This document shows, in pieces, positions 37,758 to 53,412 of a DNA stretch of 64,000 bases. Position 1 is the stretch's first letter; each line of letters begins with the position of its first letter. Both the position numbers and the translations under genes were made by a program. The stretch is from Mycolicibacterium sp. P9-22 (GTDB lineage: Bacteria > Actinomycetota > Actinomycetes > Mycobacteriales > Mycobacteriaceae), in assembly GCF_008329585.1 (NCBI RefSeq), contig NZ_NPKP01000002.1:918002-982001 (forward strand). The letters run 5' to 3'. A model generated the notes under the pieces. It worked only from the letters and a program-made list of their open reading frames with translations. It was not told where the DNA came from and did not search any database.

Positions 37758-38846
37758 TCAGCGCCACCGCAGCAGCACGAGTTCGGAGCAGAAGCCCGGC
37801 CCCATCGCCATCAGCACACCGGGTGTGCCGGCCGCCGGCCGTTTGCGGATGGTGTCGCGCAGCACGTGCAATACCGACGAGGAGGACAGGTTGCCGATCT
37901 CGGCGAGCGACTGCCAGGTGAGGTCGAGGGCATCCGACGGCAGCGAGAGCGTGTCGATGATGGCCTCGATCACCTTCGGACCACCCGGATGGCTGACCCA
38001 GGTGCCGATATCGGGGACCGTGAGGTCATGCGTGCCAAGGAATTCGGTCACATCATCGCCGAGATAACGACCGACGAAGGACGGGACCTCGGCGCTGAGC
38101 ACGATCTCGAATCCCTTGGTGCCGATATCCCAGCCCATCGCGTGCAGCGAATCCGGGTACAGGTGACTGCGCGAGTCCAGCACATCCGGTCCGGCCGGGT
38201 TCAGTTGTCCGGCCCGCTGTTCACCGACGGCCACCACCGCCGAGGCGCCGTCACCGAAGAGGGCACCGGCCACCAGCGTCGGGATGGAGGGATTGTCTTT
38301 GCGCGACAGGGAACACAGCTCCACCGACACCAGCACCGCCACCTGGTCGGGGGCGCCGCGCAGGTAGTCGTGCAGCCGAGCGATCCCGGCCGCGCCCGCC
38401 ACGCAGCCGAGCCCGAAGATCGGGATCCTGCGTACATCGGCACGCAACCCGAGCCGGCCGGCGATCCGGGCGTCCAGCGACGGCACCGCCGCACCGGTCA
38501 CGGTGGTGGTGATGATCAGGTCGACATCCTCGGGTTTGAGCCCGGCCTCATCGAGTGCGCCCGCCAGCGCAGCACACCCCAGTTCGGTTGCGTGCTCGAT
38601 GAATAGATTGTTCGCCTCACCGAAATCGGTGAGGCTCGCATACTCTTCGAGCGGCCGGACCAGATACCTGCTGTTCACCTTGGCGCTCTTGTGCAGGCCA
38701 CGAACGGCGTCTTCGAGACCTTCGTATCCAGGCAGGGCGAGCAGCGTCTCGGTGATCTCGGCTTGGGTGTACCGGTGCGGGGGCAGCACCCCGTGCACTC
38801 CGGCGATCGTGCTGTAACTGGGCATTGCGGCGAGGTTAGTGGCCAT
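37758..38846 (-). CDS. Type III polyketide synthase
   Basis: A 362-residue chalcone/stilbene-synthase-like enzyme with the complete Cys-His-Asn triad: Cys148 in [10 protein letters not shown], His286 in VSHPGGPKV and Asn319 in [10 protein letters not shown]. Mycobacterial relatives (Pks10, Pks11, Pks18) use long-chain acyl-CoA starters and malonyl-CoA to make alkylpyrones or resorcinols. The adjacent methyltransferase and flavoprotein point to methylated, hydroxylated phenolic lipids or quinones. The ATG at 38846 was kept; an internal ATG seven codons later is also possible. It is the first gene of the three-gene operon. Confidence 0.93.
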   Translation of the reverse strand: MATNLAAMPSYSTIAGVHGVLPPHRYTQAEITETLLALPGYEGLEDAVRGLHKSAKVNSRYLVRPLEEYASLTDFGEANNLFIEHATELGCAALAGALDEAGLKPEDVDLIITTTVTGAAVPSLDARIAGRLGLRADVRRIPIFGLGCVAGAAGIARLHDYLRGAPDQVAVLVSVELCSLSRKDNPSIPTLVAGALFGDGASAVVAVGEQRAGQLNPAGPDVLDSRSHLYPDSLHAMGWDIGTKGFEIVLSAEVPSFVGRYLGDDVTEFLGTHDLTVPDIGTWVSHPGGPKVIEAIIDTLSLPSDALDLTWQSLAEIGNLSSSSVLHVLRDTIRKRPAAGTPGVLMAMGPGFCSELVLLRWR

Positions 38847-38921
38847 ACCGTGGTTACGGGGTGCTACGCCGTTCGGTTCGATCCGGCGGCAAGTGAGATC
38901 GACATCACAAGCGCCGCAGCG

Positions 38922-39182
38922 CTACTGCTCCTGGGTCTCCACGTGGGCCCGGATGCGGCCCCGTTCGTCGAGCCAGCCCTTCGACTCGGCGTAGGAGATC
39001 ATGCCGGCCAGCTTCTGCTGCCAGTCCGGGTCGTCGGCGCGCCCGGCCAGCGCGGTCAGGTCAGCGGGATCCACCCAGGAATGCGCCGTGGTGACCACGA
39101 CGATCTTGAACGAGGTGAAATCGTCGGGTTCGACGACCTCGACGAGCGGCGGGGTGGTGCGGGGATCGATGCGCAGATACAT
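38922..39182 (-). CDS. Conserved hypothetical protein, 86 residues
   Basis: A small soluble protein with MYLRIDPRTTPPLVEVVEPDDF, a TTAHSWVDPADLTALAGR middle and a DPDWQQKLAGMISYAESKGWLDERGRIRAHVE helix at the end. No family with known function is recognised, although the ordered secondary structure and normal codon use indicate a real gene. Its ATG lies 6 nt after the stop of the LpqL-like paralogue, on the same strand, so it is probably the last gene of that transcript. About 75 bp without visible signals separate it from the PKS gene. Confidence 0.65.
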   Translation of the reverse strand: MYLRIDPRTTPPLVEVVEPDDFTSFKIVVVTTAHSWVDPADLTALAGRADDPDWQQKLAGMISYAESKGWLDERGRIRAHVETQEQ

Positions 39183-39188
39183 GTGTCC

Positions 39189-40583
39189 TCATTCTCGGCG
39201 GTGCCGGGCGTCCCGGGCCGGGACACCGTTGACGCCCTCGATCGAATGCGCGTAGGTGCCGATGGCGAAGGCCAGGGCCGGTCCGGTGATCGACAGGGCG
39301 CGGTGGTCGACGTTCTCGATATCGTCGCGGGCGGTGGCGTGGTTGGGGTCGAAGGCCGCACCGGCGCGCCCACCCCAGAGCCGGGCCTGCGCGGCGCTTT
39401 TCTGCTGCGTCGATCCGGTGGTGAGGCCGCCGACGGGTACGCCTGCGGCCAGGAACGGAGCGTAATCGCCGGCGTTGTCGAGCGGGATGTCGGCGGGCCG
39501 GACACCGGCGAGGTTGAGGTACCCGGCCAGGGTGCGCTCGATCCCGGCGGAGCCGTCGGGTGCCTCGTTGGCCGCGGCGGACTGGTCCCCGTCGTAGGTG
39601 AAGTAGCCGGCGTTCTGCGACCCGAGCATGTCCGCATCCAGGTAGGCGGCGATATCATCGAGCTGGCCGGCGTCCAGGCCCGAGAGGTATTTGCCTGCCG
39701 CGCCCAGACTCTCGGATCCCCAGAAGGCGAATCGGACGGCGTTGCCAGCCGCGGGTGCCGACCCCAGTGCCTCGGCGATGCTCAGCAGCGCGGCCACCCC
39801 GGTGCCGTTGTCGTTGATACCGGGGCTGCGCGGCGCACTGTCGAAGTTGGCGCCGGCCATCACCACATTGGCGGTGTCGCCGGAGGTGGTCTGGGCTATG
39901 ACATTTCGTGATTTCGCCACCGACGCCTGCGCATCGAGGGTCAGTCGGACCGCCGCGCTGGTGCGGCGCAGCGCGGCATCGGTGCTGCGGTCGATGACGG
40001 CGACCGGCAGCGTGAGCTTCTGGTAGTAGCCGGGCTCGAACAGGCCCCTGGTGCCGCCGGCACTCACCACGAGCAGTCCGACGGCGCCCTTGGCCACCGC
40101 CGCGTTCTGCTTGACCACCACCGAACACCCGGTGTCGTCGACGATCGCCAGCGCACCGCGCACGTCGCCGTAGTCCGTGGCCGCGCAACCGGCGGGTTTG
40201 CGTGGCCGCAGGGACGGGCCGCTGACTCCGCCGCGCGGGGTGCCCGCCAGCGGTGAGGCCTGCGTGACGGGGTAGCTGCGGCCGGCGATCTGCAGGGTCG
40301 GCTTTCCCGGGTCGCCCATCTTCAGCCATTCGAATTCCGGTGTGCTCACCTCGAATCCACCCTCGCGCAGAACGCCTGCGAGGTAGTCGACGGTCGCGTC
40401 GTATCCGGGCGTGCCGACCGCCCGGTTGCCGATTCGGCTGAGCTCCTCGAGGTGGGCGAAGATGGCATCGACGGCCACCTTGCCGGCGAGGTCGCGGGCC
40501 GGGTCGGTGGGCGCGGGTTCCGTTGCGGCCGAACAGGACGCCAGCGTCAGCGTGGCAGCCGCCACCGCCAGCGCTCGTCTCAT
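39189..40583 (-). CDS. LpqL-like M28 lipoprotein paralogue, probably catalytically impaired
   Basis: A 464-residue lipoprotein (LASC, Cys17) with PA and M28 peptidase domains, colinear with the intact LpqL encoded just upstream. Metal ligands have changed: the first His is Asn246 (GANFDS against GAHLDS), the ligand Glu after the catalytic Glu is Ser292 (WGSESLG against WGAEELG), and the last His aligns with Ala416 (DPNHATARDD against DPNYHKKTDT). Asp258, Glu291 and Asp318 remain. Loss of three of five zinc ligands argues for a pseudoenzyme, perhaps binding peptides or amino sugars. The reading frame is intact, so it is not a decayed gene. The start overlaps the lpqL stop by 4 nt. Confidence 0.85.
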   Translation of the reverse strand: MRRALAVAAATLTLASCSAATEPAPTDPARDLAGKVAVDAIFAHLEELSRIGNRAVGTPGYDATVDYLAGVLREGGFEVSTPEFEWLKMGDPGKPTLQIAGRSYPVTQASPLAGTPRGGVSGPSLRPRKPAGCAATDYGDVRGALAIVDDTGCSVVVKQNAAVAKGAVGLLVVSAGGTRGLFEPGYYQKLTLPVAVIDRSTDAALRRTSAAVRLTLDAQASVAKSRNVIAQTTSGDTANVVMAGANFDSAPRSPGINDNGTGVAALLSIAEALGSAPAAGNAVRFAFWGSESLGAAGKYLSGLDAGQLDDIAAYLDADMLGSQNAGYFTYDGDQSAAANEAPDGSAGIERTLAGYLNLAGVRPADIPLDNAGDYAPFLAAGVPVGGLTTGSTQQKSAAQARLWGGRAGAAFDPNHATARDDIENVDHRALSITGPALAFAIGTYAHSIEGVNGVPARDARHRRE

Positions 40584-42076
40584 GAGGCGGGCTGAGTGTG
40601 GCGGGTGCGGTCCTCGCGCACCGGGACTCCGTTGCGGCCGCTGATGTCCTGCGCGTAGAGGGCCGTCGAATAGCCGACTCCGCGGCCCAGGATCTCCAGT
40701 GCGGTGCGGTCGATATGGTCGAGGGTATCGGTCTTCTTGTGATAGTTGGGGTCGAAAGACTCGTCGGCCTTGCCGCCCCAGAGCTCGGCCTGCTCGGCGG
40801 TCATCTTTTCCTCCGCGCCGGAAAACAGCCCACCGGACGGGATACCGGCCTGGGTGAAGGCGTCGTAATCGGAACGCCCGTCGAAGCCGGTGTCCCTGGC
40901 CGGTTTGCCCGCGCCGTCGAGATAACCGACCAGCATGCGTTCGATCCCGGCCGAACCCTCCGGCACCCGGGGGACGCCGCCGTCGGCCGCCGGTGGCGCG
41001 GACTGGTTTCCGTCGTAGGTGAAGTAACCCGGGTTCGGTGAGCCCACCATGTCGAAGTTCAGGTACAGCGCAATATCTTTGAGCGCCTCGGCGTCGAGCC
41101 TGCCGATATAGTCCGACGAGCCGAGCAGGCCGAGCTCCTCGGCGCCCCAGAACCCGAAGCGGACCGCGTTCTCGACATCCGGCGAGCTACCCATCTGCAG
41201 CGCGGTCTCCAGCACCGCGGCCACTCCCGAACCGTTGTCGTTGATCCCCGGTCCTTCGGGCACGCTGTCCAGGTGGGCACCCACCATGACGACGTTGTCG
41301 GTGGATCCGGTCTTGGTCTGGGCGATCACGTTGCTGGTCTGCTTGACGTTGACACCGGCCTTGAGTTTGACGGTGGCGTTGCCGGGGTTGGCGCGCAGCC
41401 GGGCGCCCTCGGCTTCGGTGATGGCCAGGACCGGGATCTTCACGGCCGTCTTGCTGCCCAGGGTGCCACCGAATTCGTCGACGGGGCGGTCCTCGTTGTC
41501 GGCGATCAGTAGCGCCACGGCACCGCGTTTGGCCGCGATGCCGGCCTTGTCACCGAACTGGCAGGTGCCGCGGTCCACCAGCACCACTGCACCCTGTACC
41601 GGCAGGCCCTCGTAGTCGGAGTCGGCACAGCCCGGGCTCTCATCGGCGGGCGCGGCGACCAACGGTCCGGACACGCCCTCCGGTCCGGTGCCGGAGGTGA
41701 AGGACATTCCCTTGGCGCCGACCTTGCTGCCCGCCACGGTCACATCGGGTTCCTCGGCGAACGGCAGGCGCACCTCGAACTGTTCGGTCTTGGCATCGAA
41801 ACCCTTGTCACGCAAGAGGTTCACCACGTAGTCGACGCTGGCCTGATAGCCGGGGGTGCCCATCGCCCGGTTGCCGCCGTGCTGGTCGGCTATCTCCTGC
41901 AACCGGGTCAGGTGCCCCATCATGGCGTCCGCGCTCAGGCTCTGGCCGATCTGCTCGGCGTACCCCGTCGCGTCCGCGCGCGGCTCGGACGGTGCATCTT
42001 CACCGCAGCCGCTGACACCCACGGCGAGCGCGGCCACCGACAGCATGGCCACCAGGGACCGTGATCTGAACTGCAT
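40580..42076 (-). CDS. lpqL: LpqL-type M28 aminopeptidase lipoprotein
   Basis: A 498-residue exported lipoprotein (VSGC, Cys24), in length and position the counterpart of Rv0418 LpqL. A PA domain (about 130-260) is inserted before the M28 zinc aminopeptidase domain. All ligands are present: VGAHLDSVPEGPGINDNGSG (His, Asp), FGFWGAEELGLLGSSD (catalytic Glu and ligand Glu), LNFDMVGSP (Asp) and DPNYHKKTDT (His). It removes N-terminal residues from peptides at the cell envelope. The ATG at 42076, with GTGGGG just before it, was preferred to a GTG three codons upstream. Confidence 0.9.
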   Translation of the reverse strand: MQFRSRSLVAMLSVAALAVGVSGCGEDAPSEPRADATGYAEQIGQSLSADAMMGHLTRLQEIADQHGGNRAMGTPGYQASVDYVVNLLRDKGFDAKTEQFEVRLPFAEEPDVTVAGSKVGAKGMSFTSGTGPEGVSGPLVAAPADESPGCADSDYEGLPVQGAVVLVDRGTCQFGDKAGIAAKRGAVALLIADNEDRPVDEFGGTLGSKTAVKIPVLAITEAEGARLRANPGNATVKLKAGVNVKQTSNVIAQTKTGSTDNVVMVGAHLDSVPEGPGINDNGSGVAAVLETALQMGSSPDVENAVRFGFWGAEELGLLGSSDYIGRLDAEALKDIALYLNFDMVGSPNPGYFTYDGNQSAPPAADGGVPRVPEGSAGIERMLVGYLDGAGKPARDTGFDGRSDYDAFTQAGIPSGGLFSGAEEKMTAEQAELWGGKADESFDPNYHKKTDTLDHIDRTALEILGRGVGYSTALYAQDISGRNGVPVREDRTRHTQPAS

Positions 42077-42095
42077 GAACCCCACGGTAGCCGAC

Positions 42096-42842
42096 TCAGG
42101 GATCGCGCCGGGCGACGACGCCGACAGCCGCGGCGAACACCGCCACCGCCACCGCGGCGAAGTAGACCGCCGAGCCCAGCGGGCCCCACCACATTGAAAA
42201 GGTCTGCAACCACGCTATTTCGGTGAATGCATTGGCATTGGCGAACGGCAGCAGCGGACCGACCCTGGATCCGACACCCGGGATGGTCCCGAGCAGCGGT
42301 TCCAGCACGAACGGCATCAGCAGCAAAATCGCGATGACGGCGGCACTGTGCCGCAGCAACGCACCCAGCCCCACCGCCAGCAGCGCGGCCAGCACCGCGT
42401 ACAGCGTGACCGCCCCGACCGTGCGCCACGGCGTGAAGGCGGACAGCGCCAGCTGCGCGCCCTGGCGCTCGTCGAGCATCGCCCGTACCAGCACCAGCGA
42501 TCCTAGCGCCATGACCGCGGCGAGCACCCCGGAGAACACCATCGTCACAACAGCTTTCGCAACCAAGACCCGGTGACGGCGCGGTGTCGCCATGAACGTG
42601 GTGCGGATCATCCCGGTCCGGTACTCCGCGGTCACGGTCAGCGCGGACAGGATCATCAGCACCGGGACGCCGAACATCGCCACTCCGAGCACCGCCCGGT
42701 CCGGGGTCACCAGGCTGTAGGGCAGCGCCGCCGCGGCCTGGATGGCGGCCAGGCCCAGGCTGATCACGACGACGGTGAGCGCCAGCCACAGCGGTGACCG
42801 GGTGCTGGTGAGTTTGATGCGCTCGGCGCCGACGGTGCTCAT
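42096..42842 (-). CDS. ABC-2 type transporter permease
   Basis: A 248-residue membrane protein with six predicted helices (around residues 19-39, 54-72, 104-128, 145-170, 172-190 and 218-240) in the ABC-2 export pattern; MIRTTFMATPRRHRVLVAKA is typical of the cytoplasmic loop after helix 2. The ATG overlaps the stop of the ATPase gene by 4 nt, so the two make a two-component exporter. The substrate is unknown. The pair lies 19 nt upstream of lpqL, and transcription may continue into the lipoprotein genes. Confidence 0.85.
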   Translation of the reverse strand: MSTVGAERIKLTSTRSPLWLALTVVVISLGLAAIQAAAALPYSLVTPDRAVLGVAMFGVPVLMILSALTVTAEYRTGMIRTTFMATPRRHRVLVAKAVVTMVFSGVLAAVMALGSLVLVRAMLDERQGAQLALSAFTPWRTVGAVTLYAVLAALLAVGLGALLRHSAAVIAILLLMPFVLEPLLGTIPGVGSRVGPLLPFANANAFTEIAWLQTFSMWWGPLGSAVYFAAVAVAVFAAAVGVVARRDP

Positions 42843-43719
42843 GACCCGGCCCGGTACTGCACCGCATCGTCGGTGAGGTTCATGTAGGCCTCCTCCAGGG
42901 ATGCCCCCTGCGCGGTGAGTTCGTGCAGCACGATGCCGTTCGCCGCGGCCAGGTCACCGACCCGTTCGGTGCTGCTGCCGTCGACAAGCAGTGCCGCACC
43001 GTCGCGGCGGGCTCCCGGTAGCAGCGCGGCCAGCGCGTCGATCTGCGGACTGCGCACCCGGACCGTGTCGGACTGGTTCAGGAATTCGGCCATGGTGGTG
43101 GCGGCGATCAGCCGGCCCCGGCCGATGACCAGCACCCGGTCGGCGGTGTTGGCCATCTCGGCCAGCAGGTGGCTGGACACGAACACGGTGCGGCCCTCGG
43201 CGGCCAGCCCCCGCATGAGGGTCCTGATCCAGCGGATGCCTTCGGGGTCCAGCCCGTTGACGGGTTCGTCGAACAGCAGCACCTGCGGGTCGCCGAGCAG
43301 GGCCGCCGCGATGCCGAGGCGCTGCAGCATGCCCAGTGAGAAGGTGCCTGCCTGCTTTCCGGCCGCCTCGGTCAGGCCGACCTCGGCGAGTACCTCATCA
43401 ACCCTGCGCTCCGGGATCCGGTTGGTCGCCGCAATCCACCGCAGATGCGATCGCGCGGTCCGGTTCGGGTGCACCTGACGGGCGTCGAGCAGCGCGCCGA
43501 CGGTGCGCAGCGGGTGCTTGTGTTCGTGATAGGGCCGGCCGGCGACGGTGACGGTGCCGGCGCTGGGCCGGTCCAGCCCGACGATCATCCGCATGGTGGT
43601 CGATTTGCCCGCACCGTTGGGCCCGAGGAACCCGGTCACCACCCCGGGTTCGATGGCGCAGGTCAGCTGGTCGACGGCCCGGACAGAACCGAAAGTTTTT
43701 GTCAGGCCGGTCAGCTCGA

Positions 43720-43723
<4 letters not shown>
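42839..43723 (-). CDS. ABC transporter ATP-binding protein (ABC-2 exporter)
   Basis: A 294-residue ATPase with Walker A GPNGAGKST (about residues 36-44), Q-loop region, signature FSLGMLQRLGIAAALLGDP, Walker B VLLFDEPVNGLDPEG and a switch His in FVSSHLLAEM. The C-terminal 80 residues form the extra domain found in NodI/DrrA-like exporters. The frame is open further upstream, but the GTG at 43723 begins the usual MIELTGLTKTFGSVRAV and overlaps the stop of the SGNH hydrolase gene. It energises the adjacent permease. Confidence 0.88.
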
Positions 43724-45406
<1,683 letters not shown>

Positions 45407-45429
<23 letters not shown>

Positions 45430-46423
45430 TTCGCCCCTCTAGTTCGTCAGCGATCCGCTCCGCCGTCCACGGCGCCAGCAGAAAACCGTTGCGTCCGTGA
45501 CCGGTGGCGGCCAGCGTGCACTCGTCGAGCCTACCGACCAGCGGCAGCCCATCCGGTGTCATCGGGCGTAGACCGGCCGCGCACTCGGCGAGTTCGTACT
45601 CCCCCAGCGCGGGCATCACTGCGCAGGCATCGTCGAGCAGGTCACGCACCCCCCGCACCACCGGGGCGGTGTCCCGGCCGTGCTCGTACTGGGTGGCGCC
45701 CACCACCACCCCGTCACCGCGCGGTACCAGGTACACCGGCCTGCCGTGCACTCGGGCCCGAATAACCCGCTGCGGCAACGGCATACAACCCTTGCGCCAG
45801 CGCAGCCGCAGCACCTCACCTTTGACCGGGTGCACGGCGAGCCCGGGCCACAAGGTGGGCGCGTCGATTCCGTTGGCGAGCACCCGCTGATCGGCGTCCA
45901 CCTCGCCCAGGTCCTGGACCGGCGGCGCCCACTGCACGCCGAGTTCCTCGCAGGCCCGCTCCAGAGCCGCGACCAGCGCCCGATTGTCCACGGCCAGTTC
46001 GGTATCGGCGCGGAAGCCGTGCCGGATGCCCTGGGCCAGCAGCGGTTCGACATCCCGGGCGGCCGTCGTCATCGTGACCGGATGCCCCTGCTCGGACAAC
46101 CAGTCGGCCACCGTCTTGAGATCAACGACGTCGGCCCGGTCGACCGCCACCACCAGCGATTCGTGGGCGGTCACCACCTCGGCGGGCAGCCCGTCCAGGA
46201 ATCCGGCATGCCACAGCTTGAGGGATTCCAGACCGATCGCCAGCAGGGTGTCCTCCCCCGGCCAGCCCTCGCTGTGCGGGGCCAGCATGCCGCCGGCCAC
46301 CCAGGAAGCGCCACGCGCCTCGGTCCGGTGCACGCGCACCGACCAACCGTCCTGCGCGGCGCGGCGCGCGACCGACAGGCCGATCACACCGCCGCCGATC
46401 ACGGCAAGAGATCCAGTCACCAT
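45407..46423 (-). CDS. thiO: Glycine oxidase
   Basis: A 338-residue FAD-dependent amine oxidase that oxidises glycine to dehydroglycine for the thiazole ring. FAD site [21 protein letters not shown] is at the N terminus, followed by [26 protein letters not shown] and [15 protein letters not shown] belong to the C-terminal half. The frame reaches 46444, but that upstream ATG lies inside the TPP aptamer. The ATG at 46423, directly behind GGGAGAGG from the riboswitch tail, is the real start. It heads the operon thiO-thiS-thiG-SGNH-ABC. Confidence 0.93.
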
Positions 46424-46427
46424 GTCC

Positions 46428-46517
46428 TCTCCCTTCGCCGGCATGACCCGGATCAGGTACGACGGTCAGGGCCGGTCGTGCGCCCACTCTCAGTCCCCGG
46501 TCCCGGGACTCCCGTGT
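46428..46517 (-). promoter_or_regulatory. TPP riboswitch of the thiO operon
   Basis: Read on the minus strand, it starts with ACACGGGAGTCCC, continues with ACTGAGAGTGGGC and GTACCTGATCCGGGTCATGC, and ends CGGCGAAGGGAGAGG just before the thiO ATG. These are the conserved TPP aptamer arms. As at thiC, the Shine-Dalgarno sequence is part of the aptamer's 3' strand, which implies translational control. A TATCCT element (complement of 46527-46532) would start the transcript close to the aptamer. Confidence 0.92.
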
Positions 46518-46537
46518 TCAGCTGTCAGGATACTCGG

Positions 46538-47209
46538 GTGTCCGATGCCCTCGAACGCCTCACCTCAGCTTCCCTGTACCTGTGCACGGATGCCCGGCGT
46601 GAACGCGGTGACCTGGCCGAATTCGCGGAGGCGGCGCTCGCCGGCGGGGTGGACATCATCCAGCTGCGCGACAAGGGCTCCGCCGGTGAGCAACAGTTCG
46701 GTCCGCTGGAGGCCCGCCAGGAACTCGACGCGCTGGCGGTGCTCGCCGACGCGGCACGTCGCCACGGCGCGCTGCTTGCGGTCAACGACCGCGCCGACAT
46801 CTCGCGGGCGGCCGGAGCCGACGTGCTGCACCTGGGCCAGGACGATCTGCCGCTGGACATCGCGCGCGACATCATCGGCCCCGGACCGGTGATCGGGCGT
46901 TCCACCCACGATGCCGGTCAGGTCGCCGCCGCGATCGGCGAGGCGGTGGACTATTTCTGTGTCGGGCCGTGCTGGCCCACCCCGACCAAGCCCGGGCGCA
47001 CCGCACCGGGATTGGATCTGATCCGGCACACGGCGGCGCTGGCGCCGTCGAAGCCGTGGTTTGCGATCGGCGGGATCGACGAGCAGCGGCTGCCCGAGGT
47101 GTTGGCGGCCGGAGCCCGCCGCGTCGTCGTGGTGCGGGCCATCACCGGCGCCGAGGACCCCCAGGCCGCGGCCCGAGCGCTCAAGAAATCAATGGGATCT
47201 CAGCCGTAA
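46538..47209 (+). CDS. thiE: Thiamine-phosphate synthase
   Basis: A 223-residue TIM-barrel enzyme that joins HMP-PP and thiazole phosphate to thiamine phosphate. DIIQLRDKG binds the pyrophosphate, [27 protein letters not shown] covers the metal-binding Asp residues, IGRSTHD and [12 protein letters not shown] follow, and [19 protein letters not shown] closes the barrel. The frame is open far upstream across thiO, but the GTG at 46538 gives the family length (222 in M. tuberculosis). It is divergent from thiO, only about 20 bp outside the riboswitch, and itself has no aptamer. The end overlaps mutT3 by 29 bp. Confidence 0.95.
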   Translation: MSDALERLTSASLYLCTDARRERGDLAEFAEAALAGGVDIIQLRDKGSAGEQQFGPLEARQELDALAVLADAARRHGALLAVNDRADISRAAGADVLHLGQDDLPLDIARDIIGPGPVIGRSTHDAGQVAAAIGEAVDYFCVGPCWPTPTKPGRTAPGLDLIRHTAALAPSKPWFAIGGIDEQRLPEVLAAGARRVVVVRAITGAEDPQAAARALKKSMGSQP

Positions 47210-47693
47210 CCGTGCGCAGCCGCTCCCAGCTGGCGGCGAAACCCGGATGCAGCGGCAGCTCGGACACCTCGTGCTCGGGCACCCAGCGCAGCTCGGAGCT
47301 CTCCCGGTTCGGGACGGTGTGCAACTGTTCGGCGGCATCGGCGATGACGGTGGTGTAACTCCAGCCGGGCACCTCGTGGGTGACGACGCAGACCCGGACG
47401 GTCAGCTGGACGGCCTGCACACCGGCCTCCTCGTAGGCTTCCCGCACCGCGGCCTCTTCGACGGACTCGTGGCTGTCGCGGGCTCCGCCGGGCAATGCCC
47501 AGGTGCCGCCCTGGTGGCTCCACGGGGCTCGATGCTGCAACAGCACGGCGAAGGTACCGTCGGGACCGGGCGCACGAAGCAGCAGTCCGGCCGCGCCGTG
47601 ACGTCCCCAGAAGTGGCCGCCGCCGTCCGATACCACCCAACCGTCACCGTCACCGCGCACGACATCAGAATAGGGGCTCGCGAATTCCCACAC
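47181..47693 (-). CDS. mutT3: MutT3-like NUDIX hydrolase
   Basis: A 170-residue NUDIX protein, by position Rv0413 MutT3. The Nudix box is [23 protein letters not shown], of the GX5EX7REUXEEXGU type with all catalytic Glu residues. [30 protein letters not shown] precedes it. MutT-type enzymes hydrolyse oxidised or unwanted nucleoside phosphates. Start choice: GTG at 47693 has GGAG eight bases upstream; longer in-frame versions would begin inside the divergent glnX leader and lack a ribosome binding site. It is divergent from glnX. Confidence 0.85.
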   Translation of the reverse strand: MWEFASPYSDVVRGDGDGWVVSDGGGHFWGRHGAAGLLLRAPGPDGTFAVLLQHRAPWSHQGGTWALPGGARDSHESVEEAAVREAYEEAGVQAVQLTVRVCVVTHEVPGWSYTTVIADAAEQLHTVPNRESSELRWVPEHEVSELPLHPGFAASWERLRTVTAEIPLIS

Positions 47694-47746
47694 GTCACTC
47701 CAATGTCTCTTAGACTTCTTAGAAACGGGAGGAGGTCGGCCAACAC

Positions 47747-49065
47747 GTGACCGTGGAGTTGGCGCACCCGTCGACCGAACCGCTGGCTTCACGTTCGCCG
47801 ACCAATCCCGTGCACCCGCGCTGGTGGTTCCTGTGGACCACGCCCGGGCGCATCCTGACCATCGGTGTGGTGCTGTCCGCGCTCGTGATCGCGTGCGCGT
47901 TCGCGACGTCGACCACGATCAACGACCGCCAGGAAGCGCTCACCACTGTGCTCGACCACAGCGAACCGCTTGCCTTCGCCGCCGGTCAGCTCTACACCAC
48001 GCTGTCGGTCGCCGACGCGGCCGCCGCGACCGCCTTCATCGCCGGCGCCGAACCGCAGGATGTTCGGCAGCGCTATGAACAGGCCATCACCGACGCCTCG
48101 GTGGCCGTCACCCGCGCCTCTGCCGGCCTGACCACCGAACCCATGATCGAACTGCTGGGCCGGGTCAACGCCGAACTGGCCGTGTACACCGGTCTGGTGG
48201 AAACCGCCCGCACCAACAACCGGGCGGGCAATCCGGTGGGTTCCTCCTACCTGTCCGAGGCTTCGGCGCTGATGCAGACCAAGATCCTGCCGGACGCGCA
48301 ACGGCTCTATGAGGCGACCTCGGCACGGGTCGACGCCGAGACGACGGCCTCCACCCGCATCCCCGCACCGGTCATCCTGGTGGTGCTCGCCACCGTCATG
48401 TTCGGGCTGTTCTCCAACAGGTGGCTGACCAAACGGACCCGGCGGCGGGTCAACATCGGCTTCGTGGCGGGCGGGCTGGCCGTGCTGATTATGGTGGTGT
48501 GGGTGGGTACCGCACTCGTCATCTCCACCTCGGACAGTCGCAGCGCCAAAAACACTGCGGCACAATCGCTCAAGACGGTGACCACGATGGCCATCACCGC
48601 GCAGCAGGCACGTGCCGACGAAACCCTGGCCCTGGTGCGCCGCGGCGACGAGGATGTCCGCAAGCAGTCCTACTACCAGCGCATCGACAGCATGCAGCAG
48701 CAGTTGAACACCTTCTTGAACGCCAACAACGATATCGACAAGGATGATCTGGCCGGTGCCGGAGACCTGCTGCGCAAATGGCGGGCCTCCAACGACCGGA
48801 TCAATGCCTACATCTCCGTCGGTGACTACCAGGCCGCCACCCAGGTGGCGCTGGGCACCGGCGAGGACAACTCCACACCGGCGTTCAGCAGCCTGGACTC
48901 TGCGCTGGCCAAGGCCATCGAGGAGAGCCGCGGTCAGCTGCGCACCGATATCGTCAACGCCCGCCGGGTGCTGTCCGGCGCGACGTTCGGCGCCGCGGCG
49001 CTCAGCGTGATCGCGGCGTTCGCAGTGGCGCTCGGGCTGTGGCCGAGACTCAGCGAGTACCGGTG

Positions 49066-49066
<1 letters not shown>
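47747..49066 (+). CDS. glnX: GlnX, membrane protein of the GlnH-GlnX-PknG pathway
   Basis: A 439-residue membrane protein matching Rv0412c in length and order. A helix near residues 30-52 is followed by a 150-residue extracytoplasmic helical sensor region, two central helices (about 200-220 and 236-260), a second extracytoplasmic region and a C-terminal helix (about 405-428). In mycobacteria GlnX passes the aspartate/glutamate signal from the lipoprotein GlnH to cytosolic PknG. The GTG start is preceded by GGAGGAGG at 47728-47735. It overlaps glnH by one base. Confidence 0.92.

Positions 49067-53408
<4,342 letters not shown>

Positions 53409-53412
<4 letters not shown>

Noticed and set aside
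39189..40583. A decayed pseudogene of lpqL
   Set aside because: There is no frameshift or stop, the lipobox and signal are intact and the length is normal; only specific metal ligands changed.
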